NCBI GenBank assembly: GCA_041390825.1
Contig: JAWKPF010000004.1
Location: forward strand, 186,001-250,000
DNA length: 64,000 nt
Reading direction: 5' to 3'
Source of the DNA: Thermomicrobiales bacterium
Lineage (GTDB): Bacteria > Chloroflexota > Chloroflexia > Thermomicrobiales > UBA6265
The notes under the pieces were generated by a model. The model was not told where the DNA came from. It made no database searches and worked only from the letters and a program-made list of their open reading frames with translations. Position numbers and translations under genes: made by a program. Positions 35,869-44,214 of the stretch are shown piece by piece (the first letter of the stretch is position 1; every line of letters starts with the position of its first letter).

Positions 35869-36909
35869 CTAGGCGGCGTTCCACATGGCGATGAGGGCGT
35901 CCTCGAGGGCCTGGGCATCCGGGGCGGTGGCGACCAGGATCTCGACGCCGTTGTCATCTGGCTTGGTGCGGCCGTCTTCGGGATCTCCCGGGACGTCGAC
36001 GATGGTCACCGTGCGCGGCGTGAGGGTGACGATACTGGGATCGGCCATCACAACCGCGGCGAGGGGGTCCCAGAAGTAGTAGCTGCCACTTTCGATCGAC
36101 TCCATGTTGTTGGAGAGGAGCGCGGCCACGAACCCGGCGGCCGGGGAGGTTTTCTCGGCTTCCAGTCGTTCGACGAACGCGGGTGTGACCGGCACTTCAT
36201 TGGTGGCATCGAGCGGAACGAGTGTGATGGGAGCGCCGGACTGGAAGGTGAGCGCCGCGCCATGCGGATCGCTGAAGATGTTCCACTCGGCGGAGGTGTT
36301 GGCGTCGCTGACGAACGAGCCTTCGACATCGACCGCGCCACCCATCACGTAGATCATCTCGATGTTGTCGACCAGGGCCGGGGTCGCTTCGAGGGCCGCG
36401 CCGATATTGGTGAGCGGACCGAGCGCCAGCACGGTGATGGGTTCGGGTGAGTTCTGGACGGTGGTGGTGAAGAGCGCGACCGCGTCTTCATCGGCGGGTT
36501 TGCGGCCGTCGTCTGGCAGGCCGAGCGCCTGCACGGATTCGAGCGTGGTCATCCAGTCTTCGGGTGGTCCGTTCTCGCCGGCAAGGGGGTCTTCGCTCCA
36601 GCAGCTCACGGGCACTTCGTCGTACTTGGTCAGCGCCAGCATGCCGAGCGCGGCGGTTACCCCGGCGTCACACGTGGCAAAGCCAGTTCCCGTGACGGTG
36701 ATGGCCTGGACGTCGAACCGTGGATCGTTGAGCACAAAGAGGGTGGCCATCCAGTCGTCGGAAATCATGTCGCTGTCGATGATGACCGGGATGGGGCCAT
36801 CGGCAGCAGTTGGCGAGGGTGTGCCCTCCTGGGCGGAGACGAGCATCGCGCCACCGAACCCAGTCAGCATGAGGCTGAGCATCAACACGCACACGACTCG
36901 TTTGCACAT
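35869..36909 (-). CDS. Exported nucleoside hydrolase-like protein
   Basis: This 346-residue protein has a signal peptide (VCVLMLSLMLTGFGGAMLVS) and the nucleoside hydrolase fold. The Ca-binding motif usually written DTDxxxDD appears as DSDMISDD (about 45-52), and further segments are TVLALGPLTNIGAAL, IYVMGGAVDVEG and NTSAEWNIFSDPHGAAL. It should cleave the N-glycosidic bond of nucleosides outside the membrane. The ATG at 36909 opens the signal peptide. It sits between two cysteine-rich genes on the same strand. Confidence 0.88.
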   Translation of the reverse strand: MCKRVVCVLMLSLMLTGFGGAMLVSAQEGTPSPTAADGPIPVIIDSDMISDDWMATLFVLNDPRFDVQAITVTGTGFATCDAGVTAALGMLALTKYDEVPVSCWSEDPLAGENGPPEDWMTTLESVQALGLPDDGRKPADEDAVALFTTTVQNSPEPITVLALGPLTNIGAALEATPALVDNIEMIYVMGGAVDVEGSFVSDANTSAEWNIFSDPHGAALTFQSGAPITLVPLDATNEVPVTPAFVERLEAEKTSPAAGFVAALLSNNMESIESGSYYFWDPLAAVVMADPSIVTLTPRTVTIVDVPGDPEDGRTKPDDNGVEILVATAPDAQALEDALIAMWNAA

Positions 36910-36965
36910 GGGTTTTCTCCTTCGGTGATCGTCACCGTTCTCCGCAACCATTCAGTTGCGCGGCG

Positions 36966-37865
36966 CTAACAGGAAGCCTGCGTGCACCGATGGTTTACGC
37001 ATCGGCTGCAGGTGCCGCATATCTCATCGTCACAACATCCGCCCTGCGTTACAACACCGTCGCAGCAGACGTTGCCCTCGAGTTGATAGATCATCCCGGC
37101 GCAGCAACCTTCGTTTGCTTCGTCCATGCAGTGGTTCCCGCAGGCTGCGCCAGCGCAGCAACCCTCAGATGCGCAATGGCCTGCTGGACAGCAGTCGTCG
37201 TTACAACATTCGAATCCGGCTTCGCATGCCTCGAAGGTGCAGCATTCGCCGGCAGACAGCGTGCCGTCGCAGCAATAGCTCACCTGCGGGTCATACGGTT
37301 GGGTGCCGCAACAGAGATCGCCCTCGTTCACTAGGCAGGCGTCTCCGCAGACGCCAATGGCGCAACAGGTCGTGCCGGCGCAATAGCCATGAGCGCAACA
37401 TTGGCTGCCGCAGCACTCGAACCCGTCTGGACACGCGCCGTCGCAGCCGCAATCGCCGTCTTCGATAAGGATGCATCCCTGTTCATCGCAACAGGTTTCG
37501 CCGGCCGCGCAACATTCGCTGGCCGCGGCGCACCAGTTTTCATAGGGGCAGCAGAGCTCTTCGCCGTAGCAGTGGCCGAAACAACAGGCGTTGTCGCAGC
37601 ACTCGGTTCCGACGTGACAGCATTCTGGGCCACAGGCGCCTCCGGTGGTGCAGACGCATTGCGTGCCATCCCAGTGCTTGCCGGCGGGACAGGTGATGGG
37701 TTTGGGAGTGGGCGTGGGCCGGCGAGCAGCGTTCGCTTCTGGTTCGAGGAATGCGCTGGTTACTGCGGCTGCGCCACCGAGGCCAACAAGTCCCTTCAGA
37801 ACGGAACGGCGGCTTGCCCCGTTCGCGAGCGATTTGACCAACGAATCGAAGCGGTTCGTCTCCAA
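36966..37865 (-). CDS. Cysteine-rich Tat-exported protein, family member 4 (TTG start)
   Basis: This 299-residue protein contains about 58 cysteines, near one residue in five. The family N-terminus begins at a TTG codon (ETNRFDSLVKSL), with GGGAGAAG upstream; no ATG fits. A Tat signal (SRRSVLKGLVGLGGAAAVTS), ARRPTPTPKP linker and core ECCDNACCFGHCYGEELCC follow. The variable part is a run of Cys-Cys pairs spaced 5-10 residues apart (FECCGSQCCAHGYCAG, FECCNDDCCPAGHC). A TACAAT element lies upstream near 37920. Confidence 0.78.
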   Translation of the reverse strand: METNRFDSLVKSLANGASRRSVLKGLVGLGGAAAVTSAFLEPEANAARRPTPTPKPITCPAGKHWDGTQCVCTTGGACGPECCHVGTECCDNACCFGHCYGEELCCPYENWCAAASECCAAGETCCDEQGCILIEDGDCGCDGACPDGFECCGSQCCAHGYCAGTTCCAIGVCGDACLVNEGDLCCGTQPYDPQVSYCCDGTLSAGECCTFEACEAGFECCNDDCCPAGHCASEGCCAGAACGNHCMDEANEGCCAGMIYQLEGNVCCDGVVTQGGCCDDEICGTCSRCVNHRCTQASC

Positions 37866-38001
37866 GCGTCTTCTCCCTCTTGCCGAATGGACAGCCCTGC
37901 ACGTTTGGGTGCGTCGCTCGGGATTGTAGCGAGATTGGGATGGAAACGCGGGCAGCCGGTCTTGCACGAACAACGGTATGAGAAAGGAGATTCGATCAGG
38001 G

Positions 38002-38991
38002 ATGCCGAACGTCTATCGGCGGGTTCCACACCCGCCATTTGTCGATCTGCCCGTCGCGAAACCGGCGGCGGGCGGATATGGCTATACGAAGATTCCCGTT
38101 GGGTCGCGCCGGATCGTGGGAGTGATGAATCACGAAACCCAGGGGCGCGGTTCGGGCGAGTGGTATCGCAATTTCTTTTCCTGTCCCGGTGGGCAACGGT
38201 GCTCCGATGCGCTGGTCGACTATGTGATCACGCGCGATGGCATCATCTTCCGGCTCAACGATCCCACCAATGATCGAAGCCCCTGGGCGAATGGGGGACC
38301 ACTCGGTTTGGAGGGAGATGGGCCGGCGTTCTATGCCCGTTTCGGCGCACACGGGGTGAACAACAGCCTGATTTCGATCGAGTACGAAAAGCTCGATACG
38401 GAAGATTTCACCGATGCGCAGGTGCATGCCGGCGGGTTGCTCAATGCCTATTGGCACGATCAGGATGGACAGGACTGGGAGAGCTATCCCTACGTGCCGC
38501 GCTATGGCTGCGTGACGTCGCTGGCGCATTTCGAGATTGGCACGACCAACTGCGGGCACGGCGAGCTGGACGATATCGCGCGGGTGCAGGCGGTGGCGCG
38601 CGGCGAGATGAAGCGCTGGCAGACGCTGGCGGATGGGCCGTCCGAACCGTTGCCTCCGGTGGTGCCCACGCAACCGGAGATTCCTGCGTTGCCTGGTGGA
38701 TTGACCGTGGAGGAGGCGGCGCGTCGGTTCGGGACGTTGATCAAGCACACGCCGGATGGCAAGAGCAAGCGCGCGCCGTTCGATCCGCGGGGCGTCATTT
38801 CGCTGTCGTGGCTGCATCGTTGCGTGGAGACAGGCGAATGGCCGCAGGCGGAGGATTGGTGGGCGCTGAGCGATTCGGGCGGGGCGCTCGATATCGTTAC
38901 GTTTTCCAACAATTGGCAACTGATTCGCATTGCTGAGCGGCAGGGGATCATGTGGGCGAATTTCGCCGAGATCGAGCTCGAGGCAGCCTGA
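38002..38991 (+). CDS. Phage-type endolysin, Amidase_2-like
   Basis: This 329-residue protein resembles N-acetylmuramoyl-L-alanine amidases that cleave the peptide from the glycan in peptidoglycan. Likely zinc ligands are His44 (VMNHETQGRG), a second His in AHFEIG and a nearby Cys in TTNCGHG; Glu in LISIEYEKL is a likely catalytic residue. A Pro-rich linker (about 210-230) leads to a C-terminal domain of unknown type (GVISLSWLHRCVETGEW). ATG at 38002 is chosen with AAGGAG upstream; a longer form from 37978 is possible. Confidence 0.82.
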   Translation: MPNVYRRVPHPPFVDLPVAKPAAGGYGYTKIPVGSRRIVGVMNHETQGRGSGEWYRNFFSCPGGQRCSDALVDYVITRDGIIFRLNDPTNDRSPWANGGPLGLEGDGPAFYARFGAHGVNNSLISIEYEKLDTEDFTDAQVHAGGLLNAYWHDQDGQDWESYPYVPRYGCVTSLAHFEIGTTNCGHGELDDIARVQAVARGEMKRWQTLADGPSEPLPPVVPTQPEIPALPGGLTVEEAARRFGTLIKHTPDGKSKRAPFDPRGVISLSWLHRCVETGEWPQAEDWWALSDSGGALDIVTFSNNWQLIRIAERQGIMWANFAEIELEAA

Positions 38992-39200
38992 GGACGTGGG
39001 GAATTGGTTTGGATTGCGCGCTATGACGCCTCGCTGGCGCCCCACCGTTGAAACGCTGGGCCAAGACGCCTTTGGTGTTGTTGGCGAGGTTGTGGTCTGG
39101 AGGGTGAGTTTCGGGGTGACAAGAGATCCCTCGACAAGCTCGGGATGACGGGTGGTCCGGCGGAGGGCCGGGCGGGAATCAAGTGAACGGAGTCGAAGCT

Positions 39201-39461
39201 ATGCCAACCGATGCGATTCGGCGTGCTGCGCGCACGTTTTTTCAGGGGATGATCGGGGTTTTGGTGCTCATCGCGGTGCCGGTGCTGAACCAACTGATCC
39301 AGGCGGTTGCCGCTGGAGGAGAGGTGGTGATCGATGTCGATCTCTGGCAGTCGATCGGGATCGCCGCAGTGGCTGGTGGTGTCATCGCGTTGATTGCATT
39401 TCTGCAGAACGTGCTGGAGGAACGGGTGGGGAGCGCCGGATTCCCGGTGCGAAAGGGATAG
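39201..39461 (+). CDS. Holin-like small membrane protein
   Basis: This protein of about 86 residues has two membrane spans (MIGVLVLIAVPVLNQLI and IGIAAVAGGVIALIAFLQ) separated by a short acidic loop, and a charged C-terminus, the layout of many phage holins. It follows the endolysin by 209 bp on the same strand, so the two make a lysis pair. A GTG start at 39183 is an alternative. Confidence 0.7.
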   Translation: MPTDAIRRAARTFFQGMIGVLVLIAVPVLNQLIQAVAAGGEVVIDVDLWQSIGIAAVAGGVIALIAFLQNVLEERVGSAGFPVRKG

Positions 39462-39590
39462 GACGGACGGCATTGGTGTGTCGCTCGCTGTGGCGAGGAG
39501 ATCCCCTTCGGTTGCGCTCAGAGCGGGCTCACCGCTTCGGTAGGGCAAATTGTATACACAAGGTATTGCATTGAGGGTCATGGACGGATA

Positions 39591-39608
39591 TACTGGTACG
39601 TACCAGTA
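39591..39608. promoter_or_regulatory. Perfect 18-bp palindrome inside a nested inverted repeat
   Basis: TACTGGTACGTACCAGTA is a perfect palindrome. It is bracketed by GGTCATG (39576-39582) and CATGACC (39612-39618), giving a larger two-arm structure, and TGTATACA lies at about 39551. It sits just after the holin-like gene and before a hairpin. It could be a repressor operator or a site-specific recombination site. Confidence 0.6.
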
Positions 39609-39638
39609 ATTCATGACCGCCTCATGCACGCTGGTACA

Positions 39639-39668
39639 ACGGGTCCAGCACTCACCTGCTGGACCCGT
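39639..39668. terminator. Strong hairpin, terminator-like
   Basis: ACGGGTCCAGC (39639-39649) pairs with GCTGGACCCGT (39658-39668) over an 8-base loop, an 11-bp stem. No T-run follows on either side, so it may end the lysis transcript with help or have another role. Confidence 0.6.
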
Positions 39669-39755
39669 CGTCTATGTTGCCGAGGCCTCCACTCGCCGCG
39701 CGTTCGATGGCGGCGCCTGCTACGCGGGTCACCGCGTGGGATGGCTGGGCGTTGC

Positions 39756-41136
39756 CTAGAGCATCGAGCGGATCTGGTTTCGGCGGCGGCCGTGACCGTC
39801 TCCAGGCATCCCGCCGCGTAGGGTGATTGCCAAACCTGATAGAGCGTCTGCTCGGCGTAGCGATCGCTGGGCGGGAGATAGCCAACGCCTCCGTTGGTCA
39901 CACCGAGCACCAGGACCGGGTTGTCGGGAATGCCGCTCGCAGCGCGATTTGGAAGATGGAATAGGCTTCGCCTGGTATGGCGACCACCATGGCGTCGCCC
40001 AGACGCCAGAACCAGAGCGGAAAATCGAATGTTGCGCCGTCGCCCACCCCGCGGCGTTTGCCGATGAAGCGGCGCAGCCGCTCCTGAATGACCCGATCCT
40101 CACATTCCGCCAGCGATGCCTCCAACTCCGCGACCGTGGGCATGTCGATGAGCCCGACCGGCACGGTGATCCTGGCTGCGTTCAACACCGAGGCGTTTGC
40201 AATAGCCGCATCGGAGAGCGGGTGGTCGGACCAGATGCCGAGATCGGCGCCCGACTTGCGCAACCCTTCGTAGACGAATTCGGTGCCTGCGGGGGGGAGC
40301 GATTCCATCGTGCTGGCGACGGCATAGCCGAGCTGGCGACCGTTGCGGTCGGCAATGGCGGTGTCGCCGACATAGCTTTCGCGCGGTCCGAGCTCGCCAG
40401 ATGCGCCTTGCAGGAAGAGCGCGGGGGCGGCGTAGATACCGCTCACGATTTCGCGCGCGGCGCCGACGTAGTCGGGCGAGAAGAGGTCGTTGTCCCAGGC
40501 CAAGGTGGTGGGATGGCAGGCGTAGTTGAAGAGCACGCTGTGGATCGCGCCGTCGTCAGCGGTGACGCGGCCAACGAGCAGCGTATCGTCCTGAGGACCG
40601 TTTGGATTGAACCCGCAGGCAAAGCTCTGCGCGGACTCGTCCCAGAAGTCGCGGTTTTTCGCGAGCGTGCAGGTTCCGATTCCCCAGGTGATCCAGGCAG
40701 GGGCCGATTTGTGCCGGGCGTCGTCGATCGCGTCGCCGATCGCGCGGGCGACGAAATCGAGATACGGCTGCGCTTCTTCTCCGCCCGGCAGATGGGGATT
40801 GGCGGTGTTGATATTGGCGCTGGAGTGCGAATGCGACGGAGAGAGGAGGAGGTTTGCTTCCGGGAGACCGGCGCGTTGCCGAATGGCTGCGCGCAACGCG
40901 GCTTCGTCTTGCCAGGCAAAGACGCAATTGTCGATGGTGGCGAGCACCAGCGGATCGCCGTCGCCGTCGATGGGGGAAATGACGGCCGCCGAGGCAAGCA
41001 GCGGCTTATGCACACCCAGCTTCTTGTCGTGGAGCGCCGCGCCCCACCAGCGGCCGTAGGCATTGAGCGGGGGCGTAACGTCGCGAGTGGCGACGCCAAA
41101 GCGACAGCGTGTCGTCTTCGAAGGAACCGATGTCAT
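39756..41136 (-). pseudogene. Neutral/alkaline ceramidase-like hydrolase, frameshifted near its 3' end
   Basis: The N-terminal part reads from ATG 41136 (AGGAG upstream) with ceramidase-family segments: FGVATRDVTPPLNAYG, LLLSPSHSHSSANI (zinc-binding His residues) and FNYACHPTTLAWDNDLFSPDY. The frame runs into a stop at 39898, but the next frame continues with VLVLGVTNGGVGYLPP, the expected end region. One extra C in a CCC run near 39925 would join them, and a second small shift near 39780 would end the protein IRSML at 39756. It was probably about 460 residues. Whether the shifts are real or sequencing errors cannot be decided here. Confidence 0.78.
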
Positions 41137-41228
41137 CCAGTGCTCCTGAATAGCAAGCGAACAGCGCCGCGATGGCGTGAACGGCATTTTCGCCGATCGC
41201 GTGAGGATGTGGAGATGGGTAGGTGGTC

Positions 41229-41313
41229 TCTTGGAGTCCAGGGTCCAGGGTCCAGGGTCCGGGGCTGGGGGTTGGGGGCCGGAGTCCGGAGTCCGGGGGC
41301 CGGAGTTCGGAAT
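41229..41313. repeat. Heptamer tandem repeat GTCCAGG/AGTCCGG
   Basis: Imperfect 7-bp units (GTCCAGG, GGGCTGG, AGTCCGG, AGTTCGG) fill the gap between two frameshifted genes. The same unit is upstream of the capsid gene at 32408-32490. Confidence 0.75.
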
Positions 41314-41317
41314 GGGG

Positions 41318-41808
41318 TTAGTCCCGGCGGTCGTACATGCGAAGAATGTCGAGCTCGCCGGGTGATGCGCCGAGATGGGTGAGCACCGCCGCGACTTCGC
41401 CACGGTGGTAGGTTTGGTGGTTCGCCTGGTGCAGCATTGCCTTCCAAAGGATGTTGCGGAACTCGCCTCCGTGGGCCCTGGCATAGACAATTTCCTGGCC
41501 AAGTTGCTCGTCCGAGAGGGTGGCGAGGAAGGCATCGGTCTCGGAATCGATCGCTTGCCAGCGCGCGCGGATCGTTTCCAGGTCAGTAAGCTCCGACGGC
41601 TCGATTTCCGGCACGCGGGCAGCCCCTGGAACCTGTGCAGCCAGAGCTCCTGGGCCCACATCATGTGCGCCAGCGTGAAACGCACCGGCTCGAATCCGGA
41701 GAGGACGCTGACGGTCAGCTGCTCGAATGGGACCTTCTCGGCGGCGTTCAGAATGTGACGATTGGCCCATTGCTGGTAGGCGTAGTACTCGGTCAGCAGC
41801 TCTCGCAT
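41318..41808 (-). pseudogene. DinB-family protein, split by one frameshift
   Basis: From ATG 41808 (GGAGG upstream) the sequence reads MRELLTEYYAYQQWANRHIL and FTLAHMMWAQELWLHRFQG, then leaves the family frame. The other frame gives ARVPEIEPSELTDLETIRAR and the metal-binding end LHQANHQTYHRGEVAAVLTH. One missing G in a GGGG run near 41630 would restore a normal DinB protein of about 163 residues with its three metal-ligand His positions. DinB-like proteins are metal-binding and often thiol-linked enzymes of unknown substrate. Confidence 0.8.
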
Positions 41809-41827
41809 GGGAAACCTCCGTATCGGG

Positions 41828-42676
41828 TCATTGCCAACGGTCGCGCCAGGAGTGCCTGGGCGTCCAGCCGAGCAGGCGTTTGGCTTTGTCGTTGGTGAAG
41901 AGCGATGTGTTGCCGGGGAGCGGGGCGCGGCGCTCGATATCGGGCAGGTAGGCGTCCAGCAATTCCTCGGTCGGTTCGATGCGGAAGGTGTCGTCGGCGA
42001 TGATGTTGAATGCCTCGAACCCGAGTCCATTTGCCTCGAGCGCGAGCCGGATCGATTCGGCGGCGTCCCGGCCGTCGGTATAGGCCCAGAGGTTGTTCGG
42101 GTTGCCGGGCACCGGCGTCCCGCCGGACGGGTCCATGGTTTCGTATTCCGAGGGAAGCACGACCTGATGGAAGCGCAGTCCTATGACTTGCATGCCGCTG
42201 CGGCGGTGGAACATTTCGGCGATGCGCTCGTCGACCTCTTTCGAGAGCCCATACGGTTCGGCCACCAAAAAGGGATGGTCCTCATCGACCGGGACGTAGC
42301 GTGGCGGGCGGGAAGCCTTGCTCCAGGCCATGCCATAGGCCGAGGCGCTGGAGGCGAAGACCACCTTCTGGATTCCGGTGATCCAGGCGGCCTGCAGCAC
42401 GGCATAGGTGGCGTTCACGTTGTTGGTGAAGACGGTTTCGTCGGCGTGGCTCCAGGGAGCGGGGATGGCGCCGAGGTGGACCAGCGCATCGCAGTCGCGC
42501 AGGAGCCCGGCGACCTGGCCGACATCTGAGAGGTCGGTTTCCACGAACTTCGCGTTTGGGCCGTTCGCGGGGCCGGGGCGGCGATCGGCATTGATGACCT
42601 CATGGCCGTGATCGACCAGATCGGCAATGGCGAGTTGACCGAGGCGCCCGCTTCCGCCAGTAACGAGAATCCTCAT
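41828..42676 (-). CDS. NAD-dependent epimerase/dehydratase (uronate dehydrogenase-like SDR)
   Basis: This 282-residue extended SDR protein has the NAD-binding GGSGRLG at residues 7-13, VVFASSASAYG with catalytic Ser, and YGLSK with the Tyr-Lys pair. It resembles uronate dehydrogenases and sugar epimerases, so a hexuronate or sugar nucleotide is a likely substrate. It starts 19 bp upstream of DinB on the same strand. With the ManD-like dehydratase at 2.9 kb it hints at sugar-acid use, but the genes are far apart. Confidence 0.88.
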   Translation of the reverse strand: MRILVTGGSGRLGQLAIADLVDHGHEVINADRRPGPANGPNAKFVETDLSDVGQVAGLLRDCDALVHLGAIPAPWSHADETVFTNNVNATYAVLQAAWITGIQKVVFASSASAYGMAWSKASRPPRYVPVDEDHPFLVAEPYGLSKEVDERIAEMFHRRSGMQVIGLRFHQVVLPSEYETMDPSGGTPVPGNPNNLWAYTDGRDAAESIRLALEANGLGFEAFNIIADDTFRIEPTEELLDAYLPDIERRAPLPGNTSLFTNDKAKRLLGWTPRHSWRDRWQ

Positions 42677-42766
42677 CGTGGTGTGCGTCCTTTTCGATCA
42701 CTCGCTCAGGTTGGCCGGTTAGGGATTGTACGTTCGCGATGGCGCTCCCTGGGGCCAGACATGAAG

Positions 42767-42798
42767 AACCGCGGCCGGAGAGTTCTCCGGCCGCGGTT
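42767..42798. terminator. Terminator-like hairpin after cysteine-rich member 5
   Basis: A 14-15-bp perfect stem (AACCGCGGCCGGAG and its complement) with a 2-4-base loop lies 21 bp past the stop of the gene ending at 42819 on the minus strand. Confidence 0.75.
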
Positions 42799-42818
42799 GA
42801 TTCGAAAGGTTGCGAACG

Positions 42819-44003
42819 TCAATCGCAGGTAGGTCCAGCCAGTCCGAGTGTGCAGCTATTCGAGCAGCACAGCTCATCTACGAAGAAGCAGGGAGCGTCT
42901 TCGGGCAGGCAGACTTCCACGGGCGAACAGAACGGGCCGAGCGCATAGTTGCAGCAGCCGAGGCACGTGGCTCCAGGAATGCATGGCGCGCCATCGGGTA
43001 GACACGGTCCGCAAACCGAGAGTGCTCCCACCACCACGGGATAGCAATGGAGTCCCGCACAGCACGAGCTGCCGTCGCAGGTTTCGCCGAGAGCGTCACA
43101 CGGAGTGAAGCACTGACCGGTGCTGGTGTCGCATTCCTGGCCGCTTGGACAACAGTCATTGGACGTGCAATAGGGCGAATGGGAACACACGCCTGTACCG
43201 GTATCGCACGTGTCCGCCGTGCAGGCGTTGCCGTCGTCACAACACGCGTCCGATGTGCAGGAGAACGTATTCGAGCAGGCGCCAGAGTCAGTGCAGATGT
43301 CGCTGGTGCATGCATTGTTGTCATCGCAATACGCCGTGTTCTTTTGACAGGCGCCACTCACGCAGTCGAAGCAGCCGGTGTCCCCGCCGGGACAGTTGGC
43401 GCGTACGTCGGTGCAGACATTATCGACGCAGCGTTGGCAGCCTCCGGCGCATTCATCATCCGAGCAGCAACCGTCGGCCGGGATACAGGCATCGCCACCA
43501 CAGCATTTCGGAGTTGGTTCTTCGCAGCATGCATTCGTCCCATCGGCAATGGGGCAGCATGCGTGATCGCAGCAGCCTTCGGAGCCGCAGCACTGATTGT
43601 CGTCCGGCCCGCAGCACTCGTTCTGCGCTTCGCAGAAGACAAGTGGGTAGTCGCAGCACAGCTCTTCGCCGTAGCAGACGCCATAACAACAGGCGTTGTC
43701 ACAACACTCACTGTGCGCAGCGCCGATTCCGGCTGGATTGCAGCAATCGGGGCCGCATTTCTCGGGACCTGGCGCGGGCGGGGAGATGCAGACGCACTGC
43801 CCGCCCTGGGGAGTTTGCTGGCCCGGACAGGACGGCGGTTTGGGTGTGGGGGTGGGACGCCGGGCTGCTTCGGCGCCGTCGTCCCGGAGGGTGCTGCCGA
43901 CAGCGGCCGCGCCACCCAGGCCGAGCAAGCCTTTGAAGAGCGTACGCCGACTCGCGCCGGCAGCCAGAGACTTGGCAAGCGAATCAAAACGACGATCGTC
44001 CAT
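42819..44003 (-). CDS. Cysteine-rich Tat-exported protein, family member 5
   Basis: This 394-residue protein starts MDDRRFDSLAKSLAAGASRR with GGAGG upstream. The Tat-type signal (SRRTLFKGLLGLGGAAAVGS) is followed by ARRPTPTPKP, CPGQQTPQGGQCVC and the core ECCDNACCYGVCYGEELCC. The C-terminal half carries EGF/vWF-like spacing (CDDNNACTSDICTDSGAC, CDDGNACTADTCDTGTGVC), suggesting a repeat of a Cys-rich extracellular module. It has its own promoter and lies downstream of the ATP-grasp gene. Confidence 0.8.
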   Translation of the reverse strand: MDDRRFDSLAKSLAAGASRRTLFKGLLGLGGAAAVGSTLRDDGAEAARRPTPTPKPPSCPGQQTPQGGQCVCISPPAPGPEKCGPDCCNPAGIGAAHSECCDNACCYGVCYGEELCCDYPLVFCEAQNECCGPDDNQCCGSEGCCDHACCPIADGTNACCEEPTPKCCGGDACIPADGCCSDDECAGGCQRCVDNVCTDVRANCPGGDTGCFDCVSGACQKNTAYCDDNNACTSDICTDSGACSNTFSCTSDACCDDGNACTADTCDTGTGVCSHSPYCTSNDCCPSGQECDTSTGQCFTPCDALGETCDGSSCCAGLHCYPVVVGALSVCGPCLPDGAPCIPGATCLGCCNYALGPFCSPVEVCLPEDAPCFFVDELCCSNSCTLGLAGPTCD

Positions 44004-44113
44004 TCCCGTACCTCCTTCGCCCTTTCGGTGAGGTCTTGAAAACGAATGGCAGCGCTTGGGCTGCCGGCTGCAATGCAGGAATGTCGGCTTTGCTATTGAG
44101 TTGTTCCGTTTCC

Positions 44114-44141
44114 ATAATAGGAGGAGAGGGTCAGAAGTCAA
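44114..44141 (-). promoter_or_regulatory. Promoter of cysteine-rich member 5
   Basis: On the minus strand TTGACT (44136-44141), a 16-base spacer and TATTAT (44114-44119) give a good sigma70-type promoter about 110 bases before the ATG at 44003. The -35 and spacing equal those before member 6. Confidence 0.65.
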
Positions 44142-44214
44142 CAGAACCGCGCTGAGCGTTCGAAAATGGCATAGGATTGCCCAGTTCTCCCCAGCTTTCG
44201 CGTTCGGGACGGTT

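Noticed and set aside
39898..42030. Single 710-residue protein spanning DinB and ceramidase-like genes
   Set aside because: The N-terminal part is the DinB gene in its wrong frame after a frameshift; two separate starts with ribosome-binding sites are present.
43047..44039. 330-codon + strand frame opposite member 5, and similar frames at 46787-47518 and 48066-49358
   Set aside because: Same antisense effect: they mirror the Cys-rich genes exactly and show only low-complexity Ala/Val/Arg sequence.
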